Notes: generated by a model not told the origin, from the sequence alone. Positions 1 to 11,082 are shown, numbered from the stretch's first letter. The stretch is DNA of 64,000 nucleotides from Luidia sarsii (GCA_949987565.1 OX465102.1:21284992-21348991), one strand, 5' to 3'. Program-made: numbers and translations.

Positions 1-1
1 C

Positions 2-2476
2 TTGAGGGCGGCTGGACTGAAGCTGAAGGCAAAGAAATGTGATCTCTTCAAGGAAAGTGTGTTGTACTTGGGACACATTGTATCTAGTAAGGGGGTATAC
101 ACGGACCCCGAAAAGATCAAAGCTGTTAAGGGATGGCCTACTCCTACAACAGTGAGGGAAGTACAAAGTTTTCTCGGATTGGCATCATACTACAGGCGCT
201 TCATTCGTGGGTTTGCCGACATTGCGCAGCCTTTGCATCGACTTACAGAAAAGTCGAGGGAGTTTGTTTGGGACGATGACTGTGAATCGGCATTTCAGCA
301 GCTGAAGATGCGCTTGCAGGAGGCACCCATCCTGGTTTACCCAGATCCCGAGGCAGACTATATACTTGACACAGATGCAAGTGATGTTGGAATAGGTGCA
401 GTGTTGTCACAGATACATAATGGGGAGGAGAAGGTTGTTGCCTATGCCAGCCGAACATTGAAGAAGCCAGAGCGCAATTACTGTGTCACTCGGCGAGAAC
501 TACTTGCAGTAGTTGTGTATCTGCGTCAGTTCAGGCAGTACCTGTATGGGAACAAGGTTACAGTGAGAACAGACCATGCAGCACTTCGCTGGCTAACCAA
601 CCTCAAAGAACCGCAAGGGCAGGTGGCAAGATGGCTACAGGTTATTGGGGAGTTCAATTTCACTATTGTGCACAGACCTGGAAGGCAGCATGGCAATGCT
701 GATGGCCTGTCTCGAAGACCTTGTCCACAGTGTGGAAGAGAGGATGAAGTTAGCCAGGAACAAAAACATGACGTAAGTGAAGACATTCACCAATTAGAAA
801 CTGAAGTTACGAGAGATGGTGGAATCGCGGAGGCGAGAGTGGTCACAGTAGTGCCGAGTTTGAGCAATGATGCTTTAAGGCAGGCTCAGTTGGAGGATGA
901 CTCTATGGCATGGATAGTGAGAGCCAAGGAAGAGTCTTCAGAGCGACCAGATTGGGCCTCAATGGCATCTGCTGCCACAACTAATAGGATGTACTGGCAA
1001 AGGTGGGGCCAGCTAGAAATGCAGCACGGTGTGCTGTGTCGTCGTTGGGAATCCGACGATGGTAAGAGAGTAACGTGGCAAAGGGTTTTGCCACAGAGAT
1101 ACAGACAGGAGATACTAGCAGAACTCCATGGAGGAAAGACGGGAGGTCACCTTGGGTTTAAGAAAACCATGGCAAAGGTGCGTCTTCGGTATTTTTGGGT
1201 GGGCATGAGTGCGGACACCAGGTCTTGGCTGAGACGGTGTGACATCTGTGCTAAGAGGAAGTCTCCACCCAAGAAGAGGCGTGCAATGCTGCAACAGCTT
1301 CCAGTTGGTGCGCCAATGGAACGGATTGCGATAGACGTCGTGGGACGGTTACCAAGGACGGAGGACGGCAATGCATACATATTGGTTGTTGGTGACTATT
1401 TCAGCAAGTGGATGGAGGCGTATGCCATCCCGGATGAAAAGGCTGAAACGGTGGCAAAGAAGCTGGTGGAACAATTTGTTTGTCGATTTGGTGTCCCACA
1501 ACAGCTGCATTCTGACCAGGGTCGCAATTTTGAGAGTGAGGTTTTTTCGGAAATGTGCAAAATGTTGGGCATCAACAAGACACGCACTACGCCGTATAAC
1601 CCCAAGTCAGATGGACTTGTGGAGCGATTCAACCGCACCTTGATTTGGATAGTGTCAGTCATGATAGAGCCTAACAGGAATCAACGCGACTGGGACCAAC
1701 AGTTACCCTATGCAACATTTGCCTACCGGTGTACACCCCAAGAATCCACCGGAGAGTCCCCTAATATGATGATGTTAGGGCGGGAGGTGTTCTTGCCTGT
1801 AGATTTGGCTACAGCACAGTTAAAGACTGTTAGTGATGCTGAAGGAACACGAACGGATTTCGCAGAGTTACTGCGAGAGAGGATGAGGCAGGCACATGAC
1901 CGGGCACGGGTATGCCTGAAGGAAAGTGCACGCCGGCAGAAAAGACAGTTTGACAAAAAGGCTGCCGGCATGTGTCTCCGTGAAGGACAATTTGTTTGGC
2001 TGTACAATAACACTAGGAAGAAAGGTATTACACCCAAGTTGCAGTTTCGTTGGCTAGGACCTTTCCTCATCACAAAGAAACTGTCGGATGTGGTGTTCCG
2101 CATCCAGCAAAGCCCACGAAGTAAGCCGAAGGTTGTACACTTCGATCGTTTGAAGCCGTATGAGGGGGACCCCTTGAAGCCATGGGGAACAGAGGACCTC
2201 ATCACGGTAGAGTCGAGTGGCCTTCCTGGGGTAGAGCCATCTGCGGATGGAATAGAATTTGAGGACTCAGCAGAACGGAATGAGCTCCATATTTCAGATT
2301 CACTACCAGAGTGTGAGGTGGAGAACAGTGAGCCTTGCCGGGGCCAGGCATCAACTGTGGGTGATGAGAGTGGTGACATGGGCGCTGGGCTTTCAGAGCC
2401 GGCGAATGGGCAGGTTCATGACCCACCACGTAGAAACCCTACTCGTCAGCGGATACGGCCGCATAGATACCGATAG
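2..2476 (+). CDS. pol: Ty3/gypsy pol polyprotein, 3' part (RT end, RNase H, integrase)
   Basis: This is the C-terminal 824 residues of an LTR-retrotransposon Pol. It is cut by the window edge: the frame is open from base 2, which is a TTG codon rather than a true start, and the RT catalytic YxDD lies outside. Visible in order: the end of the RT palm and thumb (LGHIVSSKGV near 24, FLGLASYYRRFI near 58-68); RNase H with the acidic set D125 in DTDAS, E166 in RREL, D191 in RTDH and D234 in NADGLSR; the integrase HHCC zinc finger (H376, H383, C413, C416); the integrase core D445, D505 (HSDQGRNF), E541 (GLVERFNR); and a GPF module near 686. All catalytic residues in view are present with no stop or frameshift, so this looks like a young copy. 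The order RT-RNaseH-IN identifies Ty3/gypsy rather than Copia. It lies antisense to the neighbouring TBC1D-type gene. Confidence 0.96.
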   Translation: MRAAGLKLKAKKCDLFKESVLYLGHIVSSKGVYTDPEKIKAVKGWPTPTTVREVQSFLGLASYYRRFIRGFADIAQPLHRLTEKSREFVWDDDCESAFQQLKMRLQEAPILVYPDPEADYILDTDASDVGIGAVLSQIHNGEEKVVAYASRTLKKPERNYCVTRRELLAVVVYLRQFRQYLYGNKVTVRTDHAALRWLTNLKEPQGQVARWLQVIGEFNFTIVHRPGRQHGNADGLSRRPCPQCGREDEVSQEQKHDVSEDIHQLETEVTRDGGIAEARVVTVVPSLSNDALRQAQLEDDSMAWIVRAKEESSERPDWASMASAATTNRMYWQRWGQLEMQHGVLCRRWESDDGKRVTWQRVLPQRYRQEILAELHGGKTGGHLGFKKTMAKVRLRYFWVGMSADTRSWLRRCDICAKRKSPPKKRRAMLQQLPVGAPMERIAIDVVGRLPRTEDGNAYILVVGDYFSKWMEAYAIPDEKAETVAKKLVEQFVCRFGVPQQLHSDQGRNFESEVFSEMCKMLGINKTRTTPYNPKSDGLVERFNRTLIWIVSVMIEPNRNQRDWDQQLPYATFAYRCTPQESTGESPNMMMLGREVFLPVDLATAQLKTVSDAEGTRTDFAELLRERMRQAHDRARVCLKESARRQKRQFDKKAAGMCLREGQFVWLYNNTRKKGITPKLQFRWLGPFLITKKLSDVVFRIQQSPRSKPKVVHFDRLKPYEGDPLKPWGTEDLITVESSGLPGVEPSADGIEFEDSAERNELHISDSLPECEVENSEPCRGQASTVGDESGDMGAGLSEPANGQVHDPPRRNPTRQRIRPHRYR

Positions 2477-2581
2477 CGATGTTAGAAATAGTAAAGTAAT
2501 TAGAAGTGTATCATGAAGTAACGAGTATTGCAATGTGTCATGGCTCTCGTTTGAATACAGGGTACAACCAAGCGAGGAGCG

Positions 2582-3676
2582 ATGGATCGGAGAAGAGTCC
2601 CTCAAGACTTAGATGATTCCAACCTGTTTTCATGCTATGAGTGCGGGGAGGTCTTCATGTATAAAAGGAGCCTCCACCGGCATAAGAGTACTGTGCATCG
2701 CGCAGGTCCTCTCAGTTATTACTGGTGTCTAAGGTGTGACAACCGGTATAACCGGAGAGACAACCTGCGGGTGCACTACCGGGAGCACCACCCGGCTAGC
2801 GTTGCGGAGGTGGACGACGCAAGGCCTATGACAACCGGGGAGAAGGAGAGAGTGCACCAGCGAGGGCGGAAGCGGCCCATGGAGGGTCCCAGCGGAGAAG
2901 GGAAGACGAGGCGCCCTAAAGTCTTGGTGAGGCGTAAGGAGGCATTGCAGTCGTACAGTGTGCCTAATGTGCGAGCATGCCCACCCAAAGCTGCTGAGAG
3001 AGAGTTCCCCGCGCCCCTGCGCGTGGACACCGAGATTGCCCCAGACGAGCAAGTGGAGACATTGTCTCTTTCTCCAGGCTCCGTTTCCTTCCTGGAAAAC
3101 GGAATGCCACCACCACCGCCAAGCACCGGCTCTGGTGGGAAGAGCGCTCGGGCAATGGAAGCCCTAAGGAGGGAATCCCCTTCGACCCTGGAGATGGGTG
3201 AATCTGAGTCCTCCGGAGAGGAGGATACCATTGAGGAAGAGGAGGAAGAGGAGGAGAGACCTCCATGTCTTCCGGAAAAAGAGCCAGTTAGGTTCCTGGA
3301 TGTGGAGGCACTCATGCCAGGTCAGGTGGTCAGAGTGTTGGAAACATCTTCTTCGCTGGTCCACAGCGAAGGTAGACGCACCCTTCAGGAGGAGCGGAAG
3401 AGAGAGTACCAAGCTGTTTTCATTAAGGGACTGAAGACAGATGACGCTCCGCCACAGCCCACAAAATTATTTGTGGTCAGAGATGCTGCAGGAAAAGCAG
3501 TGGTTGAGCATCGCCATACACTATCGGGGCTACAACGTCTCATCCAGGGGAAGGTTCATCGGATCACCGAGACATCGAAGCGGACCACGTACTACCCCGA
3601 CGGGACACCAGCAGTGACGGAGGAGACGACGAAGGTCTACGACGTAGCTTTCACTGCTGGAATGGAGGTTCAGTGA
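2582..3676 (+). CDS. Accessory ORF of the Gypsy element with two C2H2 zinc fingers
   Basis: This 364-residue ORF starts 105 bases after the pol stop, on the same strand and upstream of the probable LTR, so it is most simply a third ORF of the retrotransposon. Two zinc fingers sit at the N terminus: C18-x2-C21-x12-H34-x4-H39 and C49-x2-C52-x12-H65 with H69 or H70 as the last ligand. A basic stretch (about 90-120), a Pro/Ser-rich middle, an acidic run of Glu near 215-225 and a basic C-terminal part follow. No signal peptide or transmembrane segment is visible, so it is not an envelope gene. The product could bind nucleic acid; its role is unknown. It may be expressed by splicing or reinitiation. 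Function is inferred only from the finger pattern. Confidence 0.8.
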   Translation: MDRRRVPQDLDDSNLFSCYECGEVFMYKRSLHRHKSTVHRAGPLSYYWCLRCDNRYNRRDNLRVHYREHHPASVAEVDDARPMTTGEKERVHQRGRKRPMEGPSGEGKTRRPKVLVRRKEALQSYSVPNVRACPPKAAEREFPAPLRVDTEIAPDEQVETLSLSPGSVSFLENGMPPPPPSTGSGGKSARAMEALRRESPSTLEMGESESSGEEDTIEEEEEEEERPPCLPEKEPVRFLDVEALMPGQVVRVLETSSSLVHSEGRRTLQEERKREYQAVFIKGLKTDDAPPQPTKLFVVRDAAGKAVVEHRHTLSGLQRLIQGKVHRITETSKRTTYYPDGTPAVTEETTKVYDVAFTAGMEVQ

Positions 3677-4322
3677 CCATGGTTGACATTAATACGCAAT
3701 TAAATGCCACTCGTTATAGTTAGATGTTTATCGTTTTGAATAGTTATTCCGTCCATTATTCCATTTAGCCTATATAAACTTGTATGTTTTAAAGTCTGTA
3801 TAATCTACCTCTGCTATTTAATTCATCATGGTGAATTCGTGTGGTTGTTTTTACGGAGAACGGTAATGTGTTGATGTGACAGACTGTTTGGTATTGTTTC
3901 CATGTGATGATATTGGTGCTCGAACTATCCTGGGAGGATGGCTTGGATTTCAGGGTGATGTAGGTAACTCTACACTAGTAAAGTTTCAACTTCAGTTTTC
4001 AAGATGCTTTCAAACTTGCTGGATAACTGTTGGATTTGTTCATTTACATGTGCTTTGGGAAGGGAAGTTGTTGATAACGATAATGAGTAGTTGGGGAGTA
4101 CTGGAGTAATTACTAGCTTCTTTCATTTGCCAAAGTTTAAAGTTTTATTAAAGATACCTATTTACTTATTTGTAGTGGATTTCAAGCATAATCATAGATA
4201 TACCTGTATGTGTTTGCCTTTAGTTTTTAGAAAGGGAGGTATCCCTTAATCTGTATTGAAACTGCATTGCTTTGTGTTGATTAAGTTAATAGGTCGGGGA
4301 CCGACCAAACTTGGAAGGCAGC
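3677..4322 (+). other. 3' untranslated stretch of the Gypsy element
   Basis: There is no convincing gene here. The stretch is AT-rich, lies between the zinc-finger ORF and the probable LTR, and contains a short purine-rich run near 4230 (AAAGGGAGG) that could be an alternative polypurine tract. Confidence 0.5.
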
Positions 4323-5312
4323 TGTGTAACGCAATGTGCAGTTTCAGCAGTACAGATTTTGGCCTTCATTGAGTGTTGACTGTGTGGGCCACTAGCACGG
4401 TGCGATTCCAATGTTTATAGTGTGGACCCGAATATAAGTAGGGAAAAGTTGTGGTTAGGGCCGAGTCATTTCTATGAACTGGAGTAGAACAATGGGATTA
4501 GTGTTTAGGGGGGACTACTTATGAGCCAGGCAGTTAGGAATAAGGGCAGTCTTGAAGTGGGTTCGGAGGAGTGAAGATCTATCATACATGCACAGAGGAA
4601 ATTCAAGCACTTGACAGCCAGAGCTGCTACTTCTACGGGTCGGTCAGAAACGGGAACTCGGTGAGTGACTATGATTCTACATGTATTTCGGGTATTTAGA
4701 ATTATACACGGGTGTCCTGTTTGAGACGACAAGAGAGTGGAGATGCAGGAACTGTAGTCCGAAGGAGTAAATCCTAGGCATGTGTCTATAAGTAGTTGTC
4801 GTAAAGTCGGGGGTGCACCTGATGCAGGAGCACCTGAGACAGGTGTAAAGGGACACCTGCAGGAGCACCTGGGACAGGTGTAAAGAGACACCTGCAGGAG
4901 CACCTGTGACAGGTGTAAAGAGACACCTGCAGGAGCACCTGGGGCAGGTGTAAAGGGACACCTGCAGGAGCACCTGTAGCAGGTGTTAAGGGACACCTGC
5001 AGGAGCACCTGTGGCAGGTGTTAGGGAACACCTGATTAAGTTATGGGGTTGCAATGGATTGGCTGACTTCATATTTTTATGTCAAAGTTAGCTTGTGATT
5101 AAAGTGGTTGATTAAAGTAATTCCTTTGTGTCTATGACTTGATGGACTTGCATGTTTGTGTACAGTGTACTAGTCTGAATCCGCTTGCCCTTGGTAAGTG
5201 TCCATTGCCTGGCGGTAGATTTCCCCGAAACGGATCTGCTCTCTTGGCCTAAGTTAGACCGCTCGCTGCCAAGGCCAGGAACTTTGAAAGCACCGGGTCA
5301 GGGTTCGCCACA
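4323..5312 (+). mobile_element. Probable 3' LTR of the Gypsy element
   Basis: The region downstream of the accessory ORF has LTR features: a TGTGTAAC start at 4323, an end in CACA near 5312, a TATA-like TATAAG at 4433, and two ATTAAA polyadenylation-like hexamers at 5098 and 5111. The 5' LTR is outside the window, so the termini cannot be confirmed by comparing the two LTRs, and the polypurine tract before 4323 is weak. The (GTACAT)n sequence begins just after it. Boundaries are approximate. Confidence 0.4.
4831..5034 (+). repeat. 35-bp tandem repeat (6 copies) inside the probable LTR
   Basis: The motif CACCTG recurs at 4831, 4866, 4901, 4936, 4971 and 5006, an exact 35-base period. Each unit holds CACCTG, then CAGGTG, then CACCTGCAGG, so every unit carries several E-box hexamers (CACCTG or its complement CAGGTG) and can fold on itself. 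Copies differ by only a few bases. Confidence 0.9.
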
Positions 5313-5333
5313 ATAGCATACCGTAGTGTCAGT

Positions 5334-5620
5334 ACATGTGTAGGCCTACACACATACATGTACACACATGTAATTACATGTATATGTACAATGTACCGGT
5401 AAAGTTGTGCATGTACATGTACATGTACAATGTACACAAACATGTACATGTAATGTACATGTACTGACATACAAGTACATGTACATATGTGTACATGTAC
5501 ATAAGCATTGTACAATGTACATTATACACATATTTATGTACAATGTACATGTACATGTACATATACATGTCCAGGTACATGTACATGTACATGTGTACAT
5601 GTACAGTACAGTACACATGT
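5334..5620. repeat. (GTACAT)n self-complementary microsatellite
   Basis: The stretch is built of GTACAT/ATGTAC units with occasional changes. The unit is its own reverse complement, so all frames on both strands read as Met-Tyr, His-Val or Cys-Thr dipeptides. The apparent ORFs here are artefacts. Confidence 0.95.
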
Positions 5621-6295
5621 GCCGCATCCGTGCAATACGGATTGATGTCAAATCGATGCCAGCCAAGAAAACCTCAAGGAGACAATGAGGCACTGGTGCC
5701 CTTGGTCACTGTCTCCCCCCAAAAAAAACCTCCTCCGCTTCTCATTTTCTCCTCCTCCATTCAGAGGCACCCCACTGTCATCTGTGGAGACAAATCTGAA
5801 AATTGGAATCTTTGAGACTTTCACCCTTTAAGTAGTAATGACTTCCTGATCCTCCACACCTGAAGTACACGTACAACTGTACAGTAGAAATGTCATCAAC
5901 ATCACACTCTGCATGACAGATTGTGGACAAGGAAGTACATGTATAGGCGATATACAGGAGATACACATATTAACATAGGAAGTAACTGAGGGACGTGGAC
6001 ACTATGTAACTTCCCCGATTCCACTGTCCCTCGAATGCCAGACAGTAGTTTCATTTTAATCTCTGCTCGTGGCCTTGCCACAGGCTCAAATCTACAATTG
6101 GGCCGTTTCCACTGTCCCACAAAAACGTGATTACATGTACATGTACAAAATTGGATCGCCATTTGAATTGCGATAAACACTGCACTTTTTTGGTGTACAA
6201 TATAAGAATTAAAATGCGATTATTAGTGGGATTTGAATCACGATTCGAATTTCAGTATTAGTGAGCCTTTTGTAAATAATCAGGTTTATTTACCT

Positions 6296-6770
6296 ACTGT
6301 ACATGTACAGTACATGTACACGTACAAATGTACGTGTACATGTACAACTGTACATGTACGACTACATTTAATCGTTTGAGTGGGAATGCTCCGTTGAATC
6401 GACCCCTGGTTGGTTTTTATCCCAGAATGCACCAGTCATGTACACTGTACATGTACATGTACATTGTGTACAGTGTACTGTACCGGGTACATACATACTG
6501 TACATGTACATGTACATACGTGTACATGTACCGTACACAATGTACATGTACATGTACATGTACATGTACATGTGTACTGTAGGCCTACATGTGTACACGT
6601 ACTGTAGGCCTACATGTACAATGTACATGTGTACTTGTACATTGTATACATGTACAATGTACATGTACACTGTACGTACGTACAGATACACTCCCAGTGC
6701 AAAATAAATCATATTAACATCATTACATCCACATGTACATGATCCACATGTACACGTATACATGTGTATG
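6296..6770. repeat. (GTACAT)n microsatellite with GTAGGCCTAC palindromes
   Basis: The tract is an irregular (GTACAT)n array from 6296 to 6360 and 6437 to 6680, including the palindrome GTAGGCCTAC twice around 6590 and 6606. A short unique piece separates the two halves. No gene is seen. Confidence 0.92.
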
Positions 6771-6917
6771 ACTGGGAAAATTGACTGGCTGATTAATTCA
6801 AAGTCCGGTTGCCCGGGCACCCTGATTGCAGAAAGAAAAAAAAGGGTTACATTGTACATGTGGTATATGTAAGGCCAAGCCTTGGGAGTAAGAATAGACC
6901 TTGCCATTTCACAGCAA

Positions 6918-7035
6918 TGTGTCTACATGTACTGGTCAAGGCCATCAGAGATACAGTACTTGTACTGTAGGACCTTAGCCTTGGAACACTAGGACAATTA
7001 TTATGAAAAGACTGGTCAATCCTTGGCTACAATTC
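6918..7035 (+). repeat. Interspersed repeat family I, copy 1
   Basis: About 115 bases around GGTCAAGGCCATCAGAGA and GCCTTGGAACACT, ending near ACTGGTCAATC, match a second copy at 41293-41402. The family is unclassified and shows no coding potential. Confidence 0.75.
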
Positions 7036-7159
7036 ATGATGAGGGTGACTCAGAACAGTGTGGATATGTGCAACAACTTGCCAACAATGATGGCAATTTA
7101 GGGCTTCCATAATTTTGATTTGTACAGAAAACAGCAACCAACATGAATTCACATACCGG

Positions 7160-7805
7160 TCATGCTGGTACTGTACAATACATGTACATTCATACAAACT
7201 GGTACTCATATACATGTATGTACAGTACTGCACGGCACATGTGTACATGTACCGGTACTGCATTTGTATGAACATGTACATGTACATGTACATGTAGCAG
7301 GACGTTTATCAAAGCCACAGTGACAAAGTACATACATGTGACGCAGTTCTGTATGTTTCTGCATGCACTCATGTACATGTACATGTACATGTACACGTAC
7401 ACATGTGCGGTAGATGTACATGTACATGTACATGTACACGTACACAAGTACACTGTACATTTGTACATTTACATGTACATGTACATGTACATGTACATGT
7501 ATAATGTACATGTACATGTATTATCCTCCATGATTATACTAATTTGTACATGTACACTGCTCTAGACTCATTCACTAAACAATCTGTGACCCATGGAACG
7601 TCAGCATACATGTACATACATGTACAAGTACATGTACATTGTGTACTATGTATACATACATTGTACATGTACATAATGTACCGGTACATGTACATGTACA
7701 TGTATATGTACATGTACATGTACACTATAGGCTACTGCGTGGATGTACATGTACATTGTTGTACATGTACATGTACAGTACACTGTACGGTACATTGTAC
7801 ACAGG
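7160..7805. repeat. (GTACAT)n microsatellite, largest block
   Basis: Dense GTACAT units with runs of five or more perfect units near 7270, 7375, 7415, 7470 and 7690. The strand-symmetric unit could extrude as a hairpin or cruciform. Confidence 0.95.
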
Positions 7806-8199
7806 TCGACAGGTAAATGGCAGCGTCATAGGAAAATTATGCATTGCAATAATCCACACCCGAAATGCCACAGTGCACGGCGAAGAAAAAAAAGGTGAGA
7901 TGCAGAGGGAGGAGGGAGGGGGAGGAAGGTGGGAGTGGGAGATCTACAGAGAAATGGAATCTCATGTGTTTTTCCCATGGGACTGGAGAAGACAGATTAC
8001 GCTGGATGCTGTGCACAGGCTCCATACCCCACCCCCCACAAAAATTGTCCCTCTGTCTTCCATATCCCTACCTAACTCCCCCTCCCACCCTGACCCTCTC
8101 ACTTTTCCCAAGTCAAAATTTCGGCAAGTCTTTGCTGGTCGCGAAATGTCGGTTAGTCGACATTTTGTCCCAGGCCTACTCTTCCATATCCCTACCTCA

Positions 8200-8640
8200 C
8201 TCCCCCTCCCACCCTGACCCTCTCGCTCCCTTCCCCTCTCCTTTCCTCCCAAACTCTTTCTCTTCTTACAGTACCCCTCTCTCTCTATCTTGCCCTCTCA
8301 CTCGCTCATTCCCACCCTTCCATTCCTCTCTCCCTTCCTCTTTCCCCTTCTCTCCCTTCCTCTTTCCCCTTCTCTCCCTTCCCTCTCTCACCCTCCTTAC
8401 CTCTCTCACCCTCCTTACATGTACAATGTACCTCTCTCACCCTCCTTCCCTCTCTCACCCTCCTTCCCTCTCTCACCCTCCCTCCATCTCTCCCTCTCTC
8501 TCTCTCCCTCCCCCCCCCCTCCCCCTTCTCTCCCTTCTCTCCCTCCCCCTCTCCCTTTCCTCCCTCCCTCCCTCCCCCTTCCCTCTCTCCCCCAACCTCT
8601 CCCCTCCCTCCCTCCTTCCCTCTCTCCCAAGGTCCCAAAA
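8200..8640 (+). repeat. Polypyrimidine (C/T) low-complexity tract
   Basis: Nearly pure C/T sequence made of CCCTCTCT and CCTCC variants on the plus strand, with one GTACATGT-like interruption near 8416. Long Ser/Pro/Leu ORFs through it are compositional artefacts. Confidence 0.93.
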
Positions 8641-8902
8641 CAGACACAAAGAACACCTTTAATTAAGGAGTGGATTTCATAAACTTGCTTTGTGTACGTC
8701 CGTCTGACAAGGACTTTTTGGTGTCTGTGATCTCCCCTCCCAACCCTTACCCTCCCCTCACACTATAAAAAAGAAGCTCTAACAGAAAAACCGCTTCGGG
8801 CATTTTTCAGTAAAAAGGCAAAAATTCATGGCGGAGAGATGTGTAATTTATGCAGATGCTCATCATTCATGACAGTACAATGTACTGTAATTCAATGATG
8901 TT

Positions 8903-9105
8903 TTGCCCTTACTCGACTTGATAAACACTGAGTGCCCAGTGTTTCGCCCAGTGCCTGATAAAAATATTTCAGGCAGTTCGAATTCGAACCCACGACTCCC
9001 GATTTCTAGTACAGATGTCTTAACCACTGGACCACCGAGCTGGTCGAGGTCGTGTGGTGGATTCGAATAATGTACAATGTACTCTATGTACCGGTATAGT
9101 GGCGG
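8903..9105 (-). repeat. tRNA-derived SINE (family E), minus copy
   Basis: On the minus strand a tRNA-like head shows AGCTCGGTGGTCCAGTGGTT (A-box region) and GTGGGTTCGAATTC (B-box region), followed by a non-tRNA body ending in a GTGCTTATCA-like tail shared with copies at 28.3 and 28.5 kb. This is a SINE and not a tRNA gene: it has no matching acceptor stem. (GTACAT)n has expanded in its 5' flank. Confidence 0.7.
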
Positions 9106-9215
9106 GTACATGTACAATGTACATGTACATGTACACACATGTACCCGGTACATGTACATGTATGCACCGGCCAAATTCACAAGACTTTGTGTGGATAGTA
9201 CATGTACAGACAGTA
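9060..9215. repeat. (GTACAT)n microsatellite
   Basis: A short array of GTACAT units at the 5' side of the SINE, with CCGGTAC variants. Confidence 0.85.
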
Positions 9216-9689
9216 CAGCAGACAAATGGTCTATACTTACACATGAACCTGTATACGTGTAGAATCTATTATGCTATATTATGCTTTCATTGGCACTCTG
9301 TGCCGTTCTTTGAAGTGGGATGTGGGATGAAAGATGATGACGAACAGAGAGATACACGTTGTAAATGACACATTGTGTGCCAATGCATGTCTGAGGAATA
9401 ATCAGTCTTCTTGTACCGGTGTATTGTACGGGGTAGAGTTCCCAAAGTGTAATGGAAGGAATGAAGACATCAAAGATGAGTGAGGCGCATGTAAGTCAAG
9501 ATGGTACTGGAGAGCTTTGCGGTTGTTGAGCATGATTTGAGATGATGAGGATGACAGATGTTCATGTCGATGAAGATTCTAATTGGTGAAGAGTGATGAA
9601 GAGACAGTGCAGCGTATACATACATGTAGGCCTACATGTACAGTATCACGGATGATGAGGAAGAGGGGAGGAATAGGGAGGTCAGGAGA

Positions 9690-10010
9690 ATTAGGGGGAT
9701 GAGGGGGGTGTGGGGGACAAGGATGAGGAGGATGAGAAGTATGAGGAAGATGAGGAGGATGAGGACGAGGATGAGGAGGATGAGGAGGATGAGGAGGATG
9801 AGGAGGATGAGGAGGATGAGGAGGATGAGGAAGATGGGAAGGATGGGGAGGATGAGCAGGATGAGCAGGATGAGCAGGATGGGGAGGATGAGGAGGATGA
9901 GGAGGATGAGGAGGATGAGGAGGATGGGAAGGATGGGGAGGATGGGGAGGATGAGGAGGATGAGGAGGATGAGGAGGATGAGGAGGATGAAGAGAATGAT
10001 GAGGAGATTG
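9690..10010 (+). repeat. (GGATGA)n array
   Basis: About 320 bases of GAGGAT/GGATGA units with GGATGGG and GAGCAG variants. The plus-strand reading (Asp-Glu-Glu or Met-Arg-Arg) and the minus-strand reading (poly-Ser) are artefacts of the repeat. Confidence 0.95.
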
Positions 10011-10278
10011 AGGAGGAAGACTTGAGGAAAATAAGGAGAATGAAAAGGAGGATGTTGGCGCTGGTGATGGTGGTAATGATGTTAATAGTGGTGAATGGTG
10101 ATAATGGTAAATGATTGTGATGATGGTGATCAGATGGTTTCAATGGATTCACTGATCATTCAATACACAGATAATCTTCATTTGTGGTATGAGATTGGTA
10201 CATGTTGCCATGGCAATGCACACACACTCTTAACTCAACAAACTCTTTTATTTTTAATAAGGGAAGAAACACACTCAC

Positions 10279-11082
10279 CTGCGAGCAAAATGAGATGTCG
10301 TTGAACTTCTTGGTCAGCATGAAGGACTTTTTGTCCGGGCTGATGAGGGTCAGCATGGACTTGCCAATCTGGAAGAGCATGGTGCGGTTGTGGCCGCTGG
10401 TCACGTCGGCCGTCTCCGTGGGCGTTACGGGGGACGGCGTCGTGCTCGCCATCCCTAGTGCGGCTGCGTCCTCCTCCTGCCGCACCGCCCGTCGGTGCCT
10501 CAGCACGGCCGCCCCGGCCGAGGAGACCCGGTCCCGGGGCAGCGGCGCCAGGAGGAGATTTGAGCGGTCCTTGGGGCCAGTGGCGGCAGCTGCGGCGGCG
10601 CGAGGCGCAGCGACCTCCCCGTCAGCCTCCGGCGCGCACGGGGACGAGGACGAGGCCAGCGAGTCTGAGCTGACCGACGACGAGTGGCCGGAGCTCAGCC
10701 GGTCCGAGTCCACCGACGCCATCGCCAATAGCGGCGGCGGCAGCGCGACCAACTCGTCGGACAACGGCGGCGGCGGAGACGGCAGCCCGGCCCCGTTCTG
10801 GTCGCCGCAGGAGAAGTGGCGCTTGCGGGTGGCGGCCGGCCGCCGGTGCTGGGTGGCGGCCTCGTGGGCGTTGAACTTCTCGATGGCGTCGTCGATGAGG
10901 CTGGGCGGGGCCCGCTTGTGGCTGACCGTCACCCGGCCGCAGTAGAGCACCTCAAACATGGTGGCGTTGTTGATGCGCAGGTTCTCGATGGCCTCCACGC
11001 CGTCCTTTTCCTCCCGGCTGACCAGGTCGTACTTGGCCGCCTCCTTGGAGGCGTCGCGGACGGCGCTGGCTACCTGCTGCAC
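10279..11082 (-). CDS. TBC1D1/4 homologue, second coding exon
   Basis: 268 codons. The acceptor AG is at 11084-11083 after a T-rich tract, and the donor GTGAGT is at 10278-10273; both junctions are phase 0. The exon starts VQQVASAVRD and ends NDISFCSQ. The family continues this motif with a conserved Gly-Ile-Arg-His stretch that is not found in the window, so the next exon lies to the left of it. Confidence 0.9.

Noticed and set aside
5249..7816. Many ORFs of Met-Tyr, His-Val and Cys-Thr repeats
   Set aside because: They are readings of the self-complementary (GTACAT)n repeat in every frame and strand.
7865..8682. 265- and 130-residue Ser/Pro/Leu ORFs
   Set aside because: They run through a pure C/T tract with no domain; compositional artefact.
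8940..9060. tRNA gene
   Set aside because: A- and B-box-like words are present but there is no paired acceptor stem, and the same sequence with a non-tRNA body recurs; it is a SINE.
9636..10152. Acidic (Asp-Glu) and poly-Ser ORFs
   Set aside because: Artefacts of the (GGATGA)n array.
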